Assembly: GCF_020529025.1 (NCBI RefSeq)
Contig: NZ_JACNMM010000008.1
Coordinates: 124,001-188,000, forward strand
Source: Oceaniglobus trochenteri
Lineage (GTDB): Bacteria > Pseudomonadota > Alphaproteobacteria > Rhodobacterales > Rhodobacteraceae
Direction of reading: 5' to 3'
DNA: 64,000 nucleotides
Under the pieces are notes generated by a model, which saw only the letters and a program-made list of their open reading frames with translations, ran no database searches and had not been told where the DNA came from. Positions 34,201 to 42,236 of the stretch are shown here, in pieces. Positions within the stretch are counted from its first letter, which is position 1; the number at the start of each line of letters is the position of its first letter. A program made the translations under genes and the position numbers.

Positions 34201-34611
34201 GACGCCGAGTGTGATAAGTGCACCAGCGAATTTGGCGCTTGTTCCGATGGCAGCGCCGAGAGTTCCGGCCAACGGTCCTGCGCCCAAAGCAATCGCGGCC
34301 ACTGACACCAGAATGCTGAGAACAGAGCGAAGACCGTCTTCCCCAGGGACCAGTCGGATGACGACATGTACCCCCGGGTTTGGTCGCACCAGGTGCCAGT
34401 GATCCTGACGGATCGTGATCATATCGGTGGGGGTGACAAGCGCGATGCGCAATAGGCCCCGGTCGGTGATCTGCAGATCCGGCAAGGCCCGATGCACGAT
34501 CTGCGCAATCGTCATGCCGTGCGGCACGTCCAGCGCCACCCGACCCATTTCCGGTTCAAACAACGCCGACACCAGAACCGGGACCGTTGGAGGGATCAAC
34601 CGGCCCGTCAC
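31267..34611 (-). CDS. tail hub / host-specificity protein (gpJ-like)
   Basis: I choose the GTG at 34611, which overlaps the stop of the NlpC gene as GTGA; the frame is open much further upstream but only as antisense of other genes. The ~1114-residue protein has an N-terminal ubiquitin-like region (PVLVSALFEPEMGRVALDVP) and hydrophobic segments near 100-145. The family-typical gpJ stretch LNPDGAVPVVLGRTRFAPPF then leads to fibronectin-like domains towards the C-terminus. It follows the TMP, distal tail, DUF1833 and NlpC genes in the standard order of siphoviral tail tips. It forms the central hub that the fibre attaches to. Confidence 0.85.
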   Translation of the reverse strand: MTGRLIPPTVPVLVSALFEPEMGRVALDVPHGMTIAQIVHRALPDLQITDRGLLRIALVTPTDMITIRQDHWHLVRPNPGVHVVIRLVPGEDGLRSVLSILVSVAAIALGAGPLAGTLGAAIGTSAKFAGALITLGVNVVGSLLINALVPPTEPEEPENRYAISGWRNRLNPDGAVPVVLGRTRFAPPFAATSHTDIVGDLQYVVSLFNFGIGEVEITDIRIGDTPIDEYDEVTLELRAGLESDAHIGLYPSQIVEEGVNTELTRPLPRDDFGEIIEGDPAVEKPVIRTTGRDADGAAVILAWPAGLFYIDKKGKTKNQRVQLKIEYALIGTDVWTEVRTLDILAAKLETFYRRERFEFPYRARWQVRLTRLTDENTNTQVQDRIMFAALQTLRPEYPLNTDLPLALLGVRMQATYQLNGQLDDLNALVTRICPDWDHVSGTWIKRATRNPASLFRYILQSPGNPLAVADAQIDLELLADWHEFCRTKDLKFDGVLGEQDTTLREALAQVAAAGRATPRHDGIRWGVTIDRPQDLVVDHISPRNSWGFQVERNYFRAPDGFRIKFRNGELDYEEDERIVPWPGHTGDILLTEQLELPGKTDPDEIYREALRRAYEAIHRPDTYRVNQDGPVRVATRGDLVRVSHDVLSRVQQAGRVTAIEGSLIAIDTEVEMVEGQNYGVRFRVFSDTAPGGVPDTIGNSVLRTIKTNAGAQTLLQLTGEGPTPLLRDMVLFGPINEESAEMRVLSVENGDNMSCILRLVDAAPQIDALTDVAVIPDWTGRHGTILDPDLTTPATPRFASVQGGFAESTKVPGRIIFAVVPGHGTVPIIEFELEHRETGTTPWTTAVVPLAAAGGSIESYSYGKTVDLRLRARSVGGVYSAWSDVVTFEIGYLDGQAPGAGDLAAVSVTGGRGNATISIATSPTSVATQVDIFRVPTGVDLDEDLHRVGTPLLVSTVQTAIYIDGDSTRPNLAGSWTTGTNWTLSGQAYQHSPGAAGSIHQPFEATPGQTFRVSFEVISRTAGTVRPRLTGGTTVNGEAVNDIARHHDTLSAQTGNATFELLADVDFDGTIGGIVIFEPSAASVPQGTYDYYIRPANDVGATGPMSGPFTTLIL
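31292..31307 (-). promoter_or_regulatory. late dyad 3, upstream of tail fibre gene
   Basis: CCGGAC ATTG GTCCGG (minus strand CCGGACCAATGTCCGGG) lies within the last codons of the tail hub gene, 88 bp before the tail fibre start. It matches the dyads at 46033-46050 and 53115-53130 in both arms and in the central TG. It is proposed as a binding site for the phage Mor-type activator, serving a promoter for the fibre gene. Confidence 0.55.
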
Positions 34612-35036
34612 CCGCGCGCCCCGGCCGAAATCAGGTCTACGTGTCGCCAATAGCCGCTGAACCGGTTGCCCCATGCCCCGCCGGTGTGATCGGCCAGTTT
34701 GGCACAATCGCCCGCCGCCATGTGGATCATCAGACCGCGCCGGATCACGACGCCCAGATGGGTGGGCAGCCGCCCGCGTCGGAACACTGCAAGATCGAAG
34801 GCGACTGCCGTACCGGTGACCGGCACCCAGAGCGCATTGGTTTTCGCCCCTTCGATCAGCGCTGCGATTTCGCCATGATCCCCGACCGAACCATAGCCGA
34901 GATAATCTGGCAGCGTGATGTTCAGTTCCTCGCGGTAAATGACGCTGACCAATCCCCAGCAGTCGGCCCCTTCGCGGCTGCGACCGAACTCGGCGAAAGG
35001 CAGGCCGACAAAGCGGTTTGACCAGTGCCGGGTCAT
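34608..35036 (-). CDS. NlpC/P60-family tail peptidase
   Basis: The 142-residue protein has the NlpC/P60 Cys motif GADCWGLVSVIYREE (Cys26) and the His motif PTHLGVVIRRG (His about 92). These are Cys/His peptidases that cut peptide stems of peptidoglycan. In siphoviral tails they help the tail tip cross the wall during injection. It overlaps DUF1833 upstream and the hub gene downstream by four bases each, the usual order (DUF1833, NlpC, gpJ). Confidence 0.88.
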   Translation of the reverse strand: MTRHWSNRFVGLPFAEFGRSREGADCWGLVSVIYREELNITLPDYLGYGSVGDHGEIAALIEGAKTNALWVPVTGTAVAFDLAVFRRGRLPTHLGVVIRRGLMIHMAAGDCAKLADHTGGAWGNRFSGYWRHVDLISAGARG

Positions 35037-35557
35037 CGGTGAAGTCCCGGAAAGCGGCTGCGAGACATGCGAGGAGAGGGGAACCTCTCCATCTCAATCT
35101 CTTCGCGCGACAGGGACAGGGTGATTGCTCCCGCGTCGGCGGAAATGGACTGAACAACCAGATCATGCCACTCGGCCTCGATGTCGTTCGGAGAACTGGC
35201 AAGAACATCGGCCATCTGCACATGGGCAAGGTCGGTGAAAGAACGCAAGAGTATCAGGATATCTGTGTCGAGGTTCTCCAGAACGATGGATGCAGTGGTC
35301 GGGGCGTCTTCCAGATCGGAGGGCAGAAGGGCCGAGGCGACGACCCACTGGTAAGGTTCGCTCACCGGGTTGGCCCCCCGCCAGGTGGAGCGGGTGCCAT
35401 AGATCAGAGGATCTGAGGACAACCTTTCGGTGTTGTCCGTGGAAAGGCGGATCGGGCTTTCCAGCGCAGCATGGGTGATCTCGAACAGGGCGACATGGAT
35501 CTCGCCGGTCCCTTCGGCATCCTGCATGAGACGGGCATTCAGGCTCAGACGTTTCAT
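35033..35557 (-). CDS. DUF1833-type tail protein
   Basis: The ATG at 35557 (MKRLSLNARLMQDAEGTGE) gives 174 residues. The pattern VALFEITHAALESPIRLSTD followed by ASIVLENLDTDILILLRSF matches DUF1833 proteins found between the distal tail protein and NlpC in Mu-like siphophages. It is probably part of the baseplate/tail-tip ring (gpL-like). It overlaps both neighbours by 4 bp (ATGA). Confidence 0.8.
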   Translation of the reverse strand: MKRLSLNARLMQDAEGTGEIHVALFEITHAALESPIRLSTDNTERLSSDPLIYGTRSTWRGANPVSEPYQWVVASALLPSDLEDAPTTASIVLENLDTDILILLRSFTDLAHVQMADVLASSPNDIEAEWHDLVVQSISADAGAITLSLSREEIEMERFPSPRMSRSRFPGLHR

Positions 35558-35973
35558 GGCATCACCACCACGGAAAAGGTTTTGCGGAACTCGGTTGCCT
35601 GAATGGTCTCCGTGGGCAGCATATCGCCGAACAGGCACAGCCACGACGCGGCCAGCAGGATCGGCGAACCGCTGGCCGTCAGCAATGTTCCCCCATCGTC
35701 CGTCTGCGCTGCCCAGCCATCGGTGGTCGGGTCAGGCATCCGAAACAACAGACTTCCGTAGGCGGTTTCCGTGTCAAAGAAGTGATCGAAAACTGCTTTT
35801 TGCTGACGTGTCAGAACCAGCGAAAGGTTGACGGTGGTTGCTGCGCTGGAAAACCGTCGGCGAAACCCCGGCGGTCCCGTCTCGCTCTGCCGTTTGAGAC
35901 GGGCTTCCTGGGGGGCCGACTGCCAGGAATTGCGCTCCGGGCGGGGCAGGCTGGTGGGCCATATGGCAATCAT
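35554..35973 (-). CDS. distal tail-type phage protein
   Basis: The 139-residue protein, MIAIWPTSLPRPERNSWQSA onward, resembles the gpM/distal tail (Dit)-like proteins that start with a Trp-Pro segment and contain RRFSSAATTVNLSLVLTRQQ followed by FDHFFDTE. It sits between the tape measure and DUF1833, where the distal tail protein belongs. It probably caps the tail tube. No catalytic motif was seen. Confidence 0.72.
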   Translation of the reverse strand: MIAIWPTSLPRPERNSWQSAPQEARLKRQSETGPPGFRRRFSSAATTVNLSLVLTRQQKAVFDHFFDTETAYGSLLFRMPDPTTDGWAAQTDDGGTLLTASGSPILLAASWLCLFGDMLPTETIQATEFRKTFSVVVMP

Positions 35974-38900
35974 CGTGCGATCCCCGGGCGACGCAGGCGG
36001 TACTGTTTTTCCATCTGGCGCGGCATCGGATTGCCGGGTTGCGCGATGGCTGCCGCACCCTGCGCACCAATGGTCATGGTCACCTGCCGCCCGCCTTGGG
36101 TATCAGTGGTTTCTTCCTGCTCTACCGGCTGGCCAGTGAAATTGTTGACGTTGACAACTGTCGGTGCCGCCTGGCCCATGACCTGATTGCCCGGTCCCGT
36201 CGGAAAGGGCATGACGTTGGCGACATATCCGCCCGCGCGATAGCCCTTCAGTGCGCCGCGCCGCATGGCATCAAGATTGGCCACGCCGATCCGGGCAGTG
36301 GCTTTGGCGTCAAAGACGTATTCCTGCTCATGCACCACGCCCGCGACGCGGCTGGGATCGCTGCCGCCGGTCGGCCCGCCGGATGCGAAGCCAGCAGCCG
36401 GTGCCGCCGGGGCATTGGCGGCGGGCGCGTTGAAGCCTGGCAGGCCGATTCCGGTCGCCCAGCTGCTGACCAACCCGCCAAACAGATTGCTGGCGAAACC
36501 GCCGATGCCGCCGCCGCTCTGGATACTTGACAACGCGCTGCCAAACACATCGAACCCGTTGCCCAAGGTGCCGAGGTTCTGGGTCGCGGCCGAGGTGGTG
36601 GTGCCGAATTTCTGGAGCGATTGTTGCGCCGCCTCCAGACGCCTGTCGAAGTGCATGGCGCCCGACGGGTTCTGCCAGCTGAAGCCGCTGGGCCGTTCGA
36701 ACCCTGCGAAGGCTTCGGTCGCGCCCCGCACATCGGTGGATTTCAGCAGGTTCTGCAAGGCCCGGTTTTCGCTGGTCTGCAGTTCCTTCCAGGCGAATTC
36801 CAACTGGGCGTTAACATCGCCCAAGTTTCCCTTGCCGCCAATGTGGTCGAACAGCTTGTGGCGCCGGTCGTTCCACTGAAACAGGCCGAAGGCATTGCCG
36901 CCGTCTCCAACAGCAGTGGGGTCGAACGCACTTTCCGCGCTGGCATTTCCCATGATCCCGGCGATCTGGTGTGGCTTCAGGCCTTTTGCGGCAAAGAACT
37001 CCCAGACCTGGCTCTGGACGGCGGGGCTGCCTTTCAGGTTGCCGCTGATCGGTGTGGTGGTGATCTTGTCATATCCCAACGCCGCGCCATTGACATTGGC
37101 CGCCGCGCTGGCGGGCAGGCCTGCCGTTCCGTTGACGATGACTGTCCCGGCCGAAACGGTCATTGCCGCGACATCCATGGATTTCGTGGACAATATGGAT
37201 GCATCGGCTTTTGCCTGACCGGTCAGTCGGTCCCAGATGCCCTTCAAGCCACCGACATCATCAAGGGTTGCGTGATCGGTGCCGAGGATCGCATTCTTGA
37301 GCGGATTGCTGATCGCCAATTCCGCGAACATGCCTGTGATCTCATCCGCGATGGCATCGAGTGCGCCGGTGAAATCGCCTTTGCGCAGGCTCTCGACGAT
37401 TCCGTCTATCGCGCTTTCCCCAGCGTTCTGCACCTTCTCCCAAGCTGAAATCTGGCGTTCCAGTTCGCGGGTCAGCTTGCTGCCTTCGACGGCCTGTGCG
37501 CGGATCGCATCGGCGGTTTGACCAGTAAGGCCGTTTTCTTCGATCGTTTGCTGTGCCTCATGAAGCGCCAAGATGCGGGCGCGTTGCTCGGCCGTCGCGC
37601 CAAGGAGCGATGCCTCAAGGCGCAGGCGGTCAAGTTTACGCTCCTGGTCACGCAGGATGTCGCGACCGACTCCTTCCCGCTCGATCTCGTTCAGGGCTGC
37701 ATAGCCGTCGCGCAGATCCTTGATGATCCGGTTGAGACGTTGCTTTTCGTCGCCTTCGGCCAACGCCGCTGCCAAGACCAGGGGGCGCAGGGTGAGTTCC
37801 TCCTGCAGCACCTGGTTGGCCTCGTCACGGGTGATCGTCCCAGCGGCCACCTGCCCCGCAAGACGCTTGCGCACCTCGGCTTCGTCGCGCAGGCCCCGTG
37901 CCTGGGCGGCCGCACTGGCCAATGACCCTTCCAGCGAGCGCTGCCTTGCCCGTTCGGCCTCTGTGGCGATCTTCTCCTGCGAGATCTCTTCGCCGGCCAG
38001 TTGCAACCGGGCGCGGCGCGCCTCGAGTTCCGCGCGCAGCAGCGGGTTGCGCTCGTTCTGGATCTGGATGTCCAGCCGGTCCAGCCGCTGTTGGATTTCC
38101 TGACGCTGGATGAGACCCTGAAGGGCGTTGCTCTTGGCCTCGATCGCGGTGTCGATCCGGCTGCGCTGTTCTTCGTCCAGCCCCGGCGCGCCCCGTCCGG
38201 CCTCAAGGGCCTTGATCTCGTTGCGCAGCTTTTCCTCGCGCAGCGCGTTTTCATTGGCGCCGGACTTGTCGGCCAGGCCGATGGCCACCACGCCTTGCCG
38301 CTCAGCGCGCTTTCGCAGCGCCTGATCAAATTCGATTTGCTCCTGGCGCCGTGCGAAGCGTTCGAGTTCAGCGATCTCCGCTTCACGCTCGGCCAGATAT
38401 TCCGGGCTGAGGCCGAGAACCCTCTGACCGTTGCGCTTGGCTTGCAACTCGGCTTTCTTCCGTTCGATCTGCTCTTCGAGCGACGCGCCATCAATGATCC
38501 GGTCGACGATCCGCCCCGTATTGTCGAGAACGTTCGATGTAGCGGTCGCCACGCCTTGCCAGACGCGGGCAAGGCCGGTCACCCCTTCGCTGGCATCGGC
38601 AAGTCGGCTGGGCAGGGCCTCCAGCAGGACCTTTTGCGCCTCGCTTTCACGGTTCTGGGCGGCGAGGTTGCGGGCCTGGCGGGCTGTGGCACCATCAATC
38701 AGCCCGTACTTCTGATACAGGACATCTGCCGCCTTGGCCGGATCGGCGAACATCTCGGCCAGGGCGCCACCGGCTTCGGCAGCATCGATTCCCATCGTGA
38801 CCGCAAAATCCTTCGACAGGCCGATCAGTTCGTCGAAATGCTCCGATCCAATCCGCCCGGTGCGCAGGAAGCCGGCCTGCATTTCGCGCGCGGACCTGAT

Positions 38901-39536
38901 CGAAATCCCGGCGGCCGCCGCTCCGGCCCGGGCGGCGGCTTCCATGTCGGCCGCACTGCCTGCCGTTGCCCGGCCGAGGCCCTTGGCAGCCGTTTCGACG
39001 GCCTTGGTGGACTGAAGATAACCATTGTAGGCGCTTGCGCCGAGCACGGCCGCACTGGCGACGAGGCCGATCCCGACGCGCACCGGCGTCAGGACGGATT
39101 TCAGGGCACGGAAGGTGTTGCCGAGGCCACCGTAAATCTGGGTGATCTGGGGGCCTTGCTGCAGCAATACCTGACTGGCCGGCATGCCAAGTGCGAAAGA
39201 CTGAAACACATCGTTCAGCTGATAGGTCAGATTTTGCGCCTGGTGGGCGTTCAACTTCATTGCACGGCCGGTCCGGCCCAACTGTGCTTCGGACGCGGCG
39301 GCAGTCTTGGCGGCAGCGGCTTCTGCGGCTGCGCGCTGGCGGGCGGCTATGGCGGCCTCACGGGATGCGACTGCGTCCTTCTTGACGCTGGCGGTATGGG
39401 ATTCGGTCGCACCGGTGGACGCCATCGTCGTGCCGGTGACGTTCTCGATTTCACGCTTGGCTTCGTTCGCCGCCGCCCTGACCTGTGCGGCATTGGCGCG
39501 AAACACCATGTCGATGTTGAAGGTCTTGTCCGACAT
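35970..39536 (-). CDS. tail tape measure protein with tail-lysozyme domain
   Basis: The start is the ATG at 39536, one base into the stop of the chaperone frame (TGATG), giving 1188 residues; the open frame upstream is antisense noise. Long Ala/Glu/Arg-rich helices and coiled coils fill residues ~20-800, with hydrophobic stretches. Near 940-1040 a phage tail-lysozyme-like domain appears: SQVWEFFAAKGLKPHQIAGI, ESAFDPTAVGDGGNAFGLFQ, WNDRRHKLFDHIGG. The protein sets tail length (roughly 0.15 nm per residue, about 180 nm) and helps DNA enter through peptidoglycan. It is large relative to Mu and fits a flexible siphoviral tail. Confidence 0.88.
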   Translation of the reverse strand: MSDKTFNIDMVFRANAAQVRAAANEAKREIENVTGTTMASTGATESHTASVKKDAVASREAAIAARQRAAAEAAAAKTAAASEAQLGRTGRAMKLNAHQAQNLTYQLNDVFQSFALGMPASQVLLQQGPQITQIYGGLGNTFRALKSVLTPVRVGIGLVASAAVLGASAYNGYLQSTKAVETAAKGLGRATAGSAADMEAAARAGAAAAGISIRSAREMQAGFLRTGRIGSEHFDELIGLSKDFAVTMGIDAAEAGGALAEMFADPAKAADVLYQKYGLIDGATARQARNLAAQNRESEAQKVLLEALPSRLADASEGVTGLARVWQGVATATSNVLDNTGRIVDRIIDGASLEEQIERKKAELQAKRNGQRVLGLSPEYLAEREAEIAELERFARRQEQIEFDQALRKRAERQGVVAIGLADKSGANENALREEKLRNEIKALEAGRGAPGLDEEQRSRIDTAIEAKSNALQGLIQRQEIQQRLDRLDIQIQNERNPLLRAELEARRARLQLAGEEISQEKIATEAERARQRSLEGSLASAAAQARGLRDEAEVRKRLAGQVAAGTITRDEANQVLQEELTLRPLVLAAALAEGDEKQRLNRIIKDLRDGYAALNEIEREGVGRDILRDQERKLDRLRLEASLLGATAEQRARILALHEAQQTIEENGLTGQTADAIRAQAVEGSKLTRELERQISAWEKVQNAGESAIDGIVESLRKGDFTGALDAIADEITGMFAELAISNPLKNAILGTDHATLDDVGGLKGIWDRLTGQAKADASILSTKSMDVAAMTVSAGTVIVNGTAGLPASAAANVNGAALGYDKITTTPISGNLKGSPAVQSQVWEFFAAKGLKPHQIAGIMGNASAESAFDPTAVGDGGNAFGLFQWNDRRHKLFDHIGGKGNLGDVNAQLEFAWKELQTSENRALQNLLKSTDVRGATEAFAGFERPSGFSWQNPSGAMHFDRRLEAAQQSLQKFGTTTSAATQNLGTLGNGFDVFGSALSSIQSGGGIGGFASNLFGGLVSSWATGIGLPGFNAPAANAPAAPAAGFASGGPTGGSDPSRVAGVVHEQEYVFDAKATARIGVANLDAMRRGALKGYRAGGYVANVMPFPTGPGNQVMGQAAPTVVNVNNFTGQPVEQEETTDTQGGRQVTMTIGAQGAAAIAQPGNPMPRQMEKQYRLRRPGIAR

Positions 39537-39907
39537 CAGTTCTGCTCCCTGAACGCGTCCAGCGCCGCGTATTCCATTTCCTGAATCTCGCCGAAGACCT
39601 CCGGCGGCAGGTCCAGCCGGCGGATCACGACATCCACCGCCGGGTAGTCGAGGCCCAGCCATTGACCGCCGCCCATTCCGACCGAGACGCGCCACTGTGT
39701 CTGACAGGCAAGGAATGCGCCGACGGCGTTCCAGTTCTCCGGCCAGACATCGAATACGGCTTGGGGGGGCGGGCAAGTTTCGGAGGGATCGAAGCTCACC
39801 CCCATCTGGGCGAACTGGGACGTGAGGGCCTCGTCCAGGGCGGCGGGCTGGCGGGTGTCGGCCTTGCCCATCCGGGCCATGGCCCAGGCCCGCGCCGCCC
39901 CGGTCAG
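39536..39907 (-). CDS. tail assembly chaperone T part (DUF1799-like), made by -1 frameshift
   Basis: This frame has no good start of its own except ATGs at 39880 and 39871. It is joined to the upstream chaperone gene by the heptamer GGGAAAC (39913-39907): after a -1 slip, translation continues at 39907 as LTGAARAWAMARMGK for 123 residues. The product FDPSETCPPPQAVFDVWPEN and the IRRLDLPPEVFGEIQEMEYA segment resemble DUF1799. The gpG-gpGT logic of lambda (GGGAAAG site) applies: the fusion would hold the tape measure protein during tail assembly. The frame ends one base into the tape measure start codon. Confidence 0.78.
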   Translation of the reverse strand: MTGAARAWAMARMGKADTRQPAALDEALTSQFAQMGVSFDPSETCPPPQAVFDVWPENWNAVGAFLACQTQWRVSVGMGGGQWLGLDYPAVDVVIRRLDLPPEVFGEIQEMEYAALDAFREQN

Positions 39908-40281
39908 TTTCCCCGGGCGGCTTCCTGGCCGTTCTGGCTTTCCCCGAAAGCGGCATAGACGCCCTTGCGGAACCACTCCTGCTGAAGCGCTGCATCCAAC
40001 CTGTCACGGGTGAACGGAACCGGTTTCTTGTCGTCGTCGATCACGTCGGCCCAGTCGCTGCAGATCCGCCGCAACTGTGCCTTCTCGTGATCATTGCGTT
40101 CGCTTTCGGACTTCAGACTGGCATAGACCTCCTGGGCCTCGACCACCTCGTCGTGCGGCATTGGTGTGAACAGGATCTTCAACTTCTGCACTTCGAAGGT
40201 GCCAGGCATGGTTTCGCTGGGGACGCGGGCGGTGACCGGCCACCAGTATTTCGGGTTTTCGACGAGCTGGAATTTCATCAT
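39904..40281 (-). CDS. tail assembly chaperone G part
   Basis: The 125-residue acidic/polar protein MMKFQLVENPKYWWPVTARV ends EAARGN at a TGA immediately after the slippery sequence GGGAAAC. It sits between the tail tube and tape measure genes, the invariant place of siphoviral tail chaperones, and overlaps the next frame. The segment FEVQKLKILFTPMPHDEVVE recalls phage tail assembly chaperones. Most ribosomes would terminate here; a minority would shift into the DUF1799-like frame. The start could be the second ATG. Confidence 0.8.
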   Translation of the reverse strand: MMKFQLVENPKYWWPVTARVPSETMPGTFEVQKLKILFTPMPHDEVVEAQEVYASLKSESERNDHEKAQLRRICSDWADVIDDDKKPVPFTRDRLDAALQQEWFRKGVYAAFGESQNGQEAARGN

Positions 40282-40321
40282 CAGGCTCCTGAAGTGGATT
40301 GAGAGGGTTAGGGCACGGCGC

Positions 40322-41248
40322 TCAGCGAACGATGATCTCCAGTTCGTCCAGAGCGGTGTCGGGGCAAAGCATCAGCGGCAGCGAATAGTTGACGATGCCG
40401 TCGCTGGCGCCTTGGGTGGGCCTGCCGATCTCGACTTTGGGAGCAGCCAGTTCCACGATGTTGCCCGCCGTCGTGCCATGGATCAGTGACATGGCCGCAC
40501 GAGAGCGACTGGTGGCAATGTCGAACCAGTTGATGGTGGCCAGGCTGCGGGCGACGACTACGGCGGTTCCGGTCGCCTGGCGGTTGGTGATGCGCACCGA
40601 ATCCTCGCCGATCAGGGCGCGCCGGGTGACGGTGTTGCCCATGTCGATCGACAGGCTTTCGGCAACTGCCGACCAGCCATGCAGGGTCAGCTCGGTATTC
40701 GTGTCCGACACATGAAGCGGTGTGATCAGCGCTGCGGCGCTGACGGCGGGGTTGGTCACGTCGCTGATCGTTCCGAGAAGGCCAGTCATCGTGAAGCGGA
40801 ACTGGGGATTGCCCTTGGCGTTCAGCGTCATCGTGACATTGCCCCGGCTGCCGAGCATGACATGCCGCACGCCGTCCATAACGAAATAGATCGATCCCGA
40901 CTCCACGCCGTTCTCGATGATCGTATAGGTCACATCGGTGCTGGCAGTGACGGTCTCTGACCACCCGCAGATCCGCAGCGCGCCACCATATCGCGGAACG
41001 TCGCCAGCCCCGCCTGCGCCGGCCATTTCGATGTCAAATTCCAACCGGGCATAGGTTCCGGCCAGAGTGATCCCCTGCGAGCCGAAATGCGGCAGGATCA
41101 GATCGCGCGGGACGTCATCGCCTTCCATTGGTGAGAACGTGACATTCTGGGCAATCAGCGCATCGCCGACACCCGGTGTTGAATCGGTGGCATAGGTGCT
41201 TTCAACCTTGAGAAGGATCGCCAGCTTTCGTTCGAAACGGTCGGCCAT
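40322..41248 (-). CDS. tail tube (major tail) protein
   Basis: The 308-residue protein, MADRFERKLAILLKVESTYA onward, is rich in beta-strand patterns and carries a duplicated layout typical of phage tail tube proteins (for example ARLEFDIEMAGAGGAGDVPR and PQFRFTMTGLLGTISD). It is encoded directly before the tail chaperone genes. There is no sheath gene nearby, so this is the only tube component and implies a non-contractile tail, unlike Mu itself. It follows a 47-residue gene with TAA-ATG spacing. Confidence 0.8.
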   Translation of the reverse strand: MADRFERKLAILLKVESTYATDSTPGVGDALIAQNVTFSPMEGDDVPRDLILPHFGSQGITLAGTYARLEFDIEMAGAGGAGDVPRYGGALRICGWSETVTASTDVTYTIIENGVESGSIYFVMDGVRHVMLGSRGNVTMTLNAKGNPQFRFTMTGLLGTISDVTNPAVSAAALITPLHVSDTNTELTLHGWSAVAESLSIDMGNTVTRRALIGEDSVRITNRQATGTAVVVARSLATINWFDIATSRSRAAMSLIHGTTAGNIVELAAPKVEIGRPTQGASDGIVNYSLPLMLCPDTALDELEIIVR

Positions 41249-41392
41249 TTATTTGCCCTCTTCGACGGTGTCGGGTTTGGAAACTGTCGCGGCGGTGGGC
41301 TTGGGCGCCTCTGTGGTCGGCTTTTCCACCTGCGACAGCTTCTTGGTTTTGGGATCACGGGCGAAACGCCCGCCAGTTTCGGGTTTCTTCAT
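41249..41392 (-). CDS. 47-residue basic phage protein
   Basis: This short gene starts MKKPETGGRFARDPKTKKLS and ends DTVEEGK, rich in Lys, Pro and Thr. It is preceded by the ribosome site CAGGAGCC, and its TAA is followed at once by the ATG of the tail tube gene, so it is translated in series. Its place matches the small gp38/DUF2635 slot of Mu-like phages, but the sequence is not clearly similar. A role in head-tail joining or as a small assembly factor is possible but unknown. Confidence 0.65.
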   Translation of the reverse strand: MKKPETGGRFARDPKTKKLSQVEKPTTEAPKPTAATVSKPDTVEEGK

Positions 41393-41394
41393 TG

Positions 41395-41817
41395 TCAGGC
41401 TCCTGTCAGGTAGCGGCTGGTTTCCCATGTCTGGGCGTAGATGCTGGTTCCATCGCCAAGGGCCGTTGCTTCGCCCCCGACCAGGGCGCAGCCCTTGCTT
41501 TCATCGCGCGGCGACCATCCGGCGAGTGCCGCTTCGATTGAGCTTTTGAAGGTATCGAATGCGGCGGCACGTTCGGCTCCTTTGGCGTCGTTGTAATGAC
41601 GCACGACGAAGGCCACGACGATCTGCACCGTGACCAGCTGCAGGTGACCGCCGGAAGCGCGGACATTGGACATGGCCCTTTCCCGCCAGGGCACGACGAA
41701 TGCGGTGCCGTGGGCGGCCTTGGTGCTGTTTGCCAGGGCGTCCAGATCTTCGGCCACCGCGACGGTGGTAAGGGCGGTGGCGTTGGCGGTCAGACGGGCG
41801 ACGAACAGTTCGATCAT
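41395..41817 (-). CDS. Mu gp37-like tail terminator (DUF1834-type)
   Basis: The 140-residue protein, MIELFVARLTANATALTTVA onward, has the alternating helices and strands of tail completion/terminator proteins (VTVQIVVAFVVRHYNDAKGA, FKSSIEAALAGWSP). It follows the DUF1320 gene with an ATGA overlap, as gp36 and gp37 do in Mu-like phages. It would cap the tail tube at the head-proximal end. Confidence 0.75.
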   Translation of the reverse strand: MIELFVARLTANATALTTVAVAEDLDALANSTKAAHGTAFVVPWRERAMSNVRASGGHLQLVTVQIVVAFVVRHYNDAKGAERAAAFDTFKSSIEAALAGWSPRDESKGCALVGGEATALGDGTSIYAQTWETSRYLTGA

Positions 41818-42233
41818 TTCCAGCCCCGCAATGCCTGGTCGGTGAACACCTGGGCGGGCGAGGACGAGAAATGTTCGCCTGTCGTGGCCGGTTCGGCGCC
41901 GCTGGCGTCAGGAATGGCGATCAAACCGCGTGCCACGTCCTTCAGGGCGGCGATGGCGAACTTGTAATCGGCCTCGACATGTTCGGGAGCGCCGTCGCTG
42001 TGCAGCCGGTAGCGGGCGATCGATACCGCCCAGGTCACCAGCAGCTTGGGGGTGCTGGCCAGCGGCAGGGTGTATTTCGCGCCGATATAGCCGTCGATCT
42101 CGTGGTCGGCATCTTCCAACGCCGCGGCGATGACATCCGCGTCAGCCACGTCGTCGCCGTCGCGATCCGCGATCTGCAGGATCTCGCGTTCTCCGGCGCG
42201 TTCGGTCAGGTCGGTGAGCGTGGCATAGGGCAT
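41814..42233 (-). CDS. DUF1320 family protein (Mu gp36-like head-tail connector)
   Basis: The 139-residue protein begins MPYATLTDLTERAGEREILQ and contains ADADVIAAALEDADHEIDGYIGAKYTLP and TWAVSIARYRLH, the hallmarks of DUF1320. These proteins form a head-tail connector ring in Mu-like phages. It is followed by the gp37-like gene and preceded by the Acb2-like gene at 3-bp spacing, which shows that the accessory block is inserted immediately before the connector genes. Confidence 0.87.
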   Translation of the reverse strand: MPYATLTDLTERAGEREILQIADRDGDDVADADVIAAALEDADHEIDGYIGAKYTLPLASTPKLLVTWAVSIARYRLHSDGAPEHVEADYKFAIAALKDVARGLIAIPDASGAEPATTGEHFSSSPAQVFTDQALRGWK

Positions 42234-42236
42234 GGA

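Noticed and set aside
34612-35229. 5' extension of the tail hub frame
   Set aside because: It overlaps the NlpC and DUF1833 genes in another frame; the GTGA overlap at 34611 gives a natural start.
39537-40007. 5' extension of the tape measure frame
   Set aside because: It runs antisense-like across the two chaperone frames; TGATG at 39536 is a better start.
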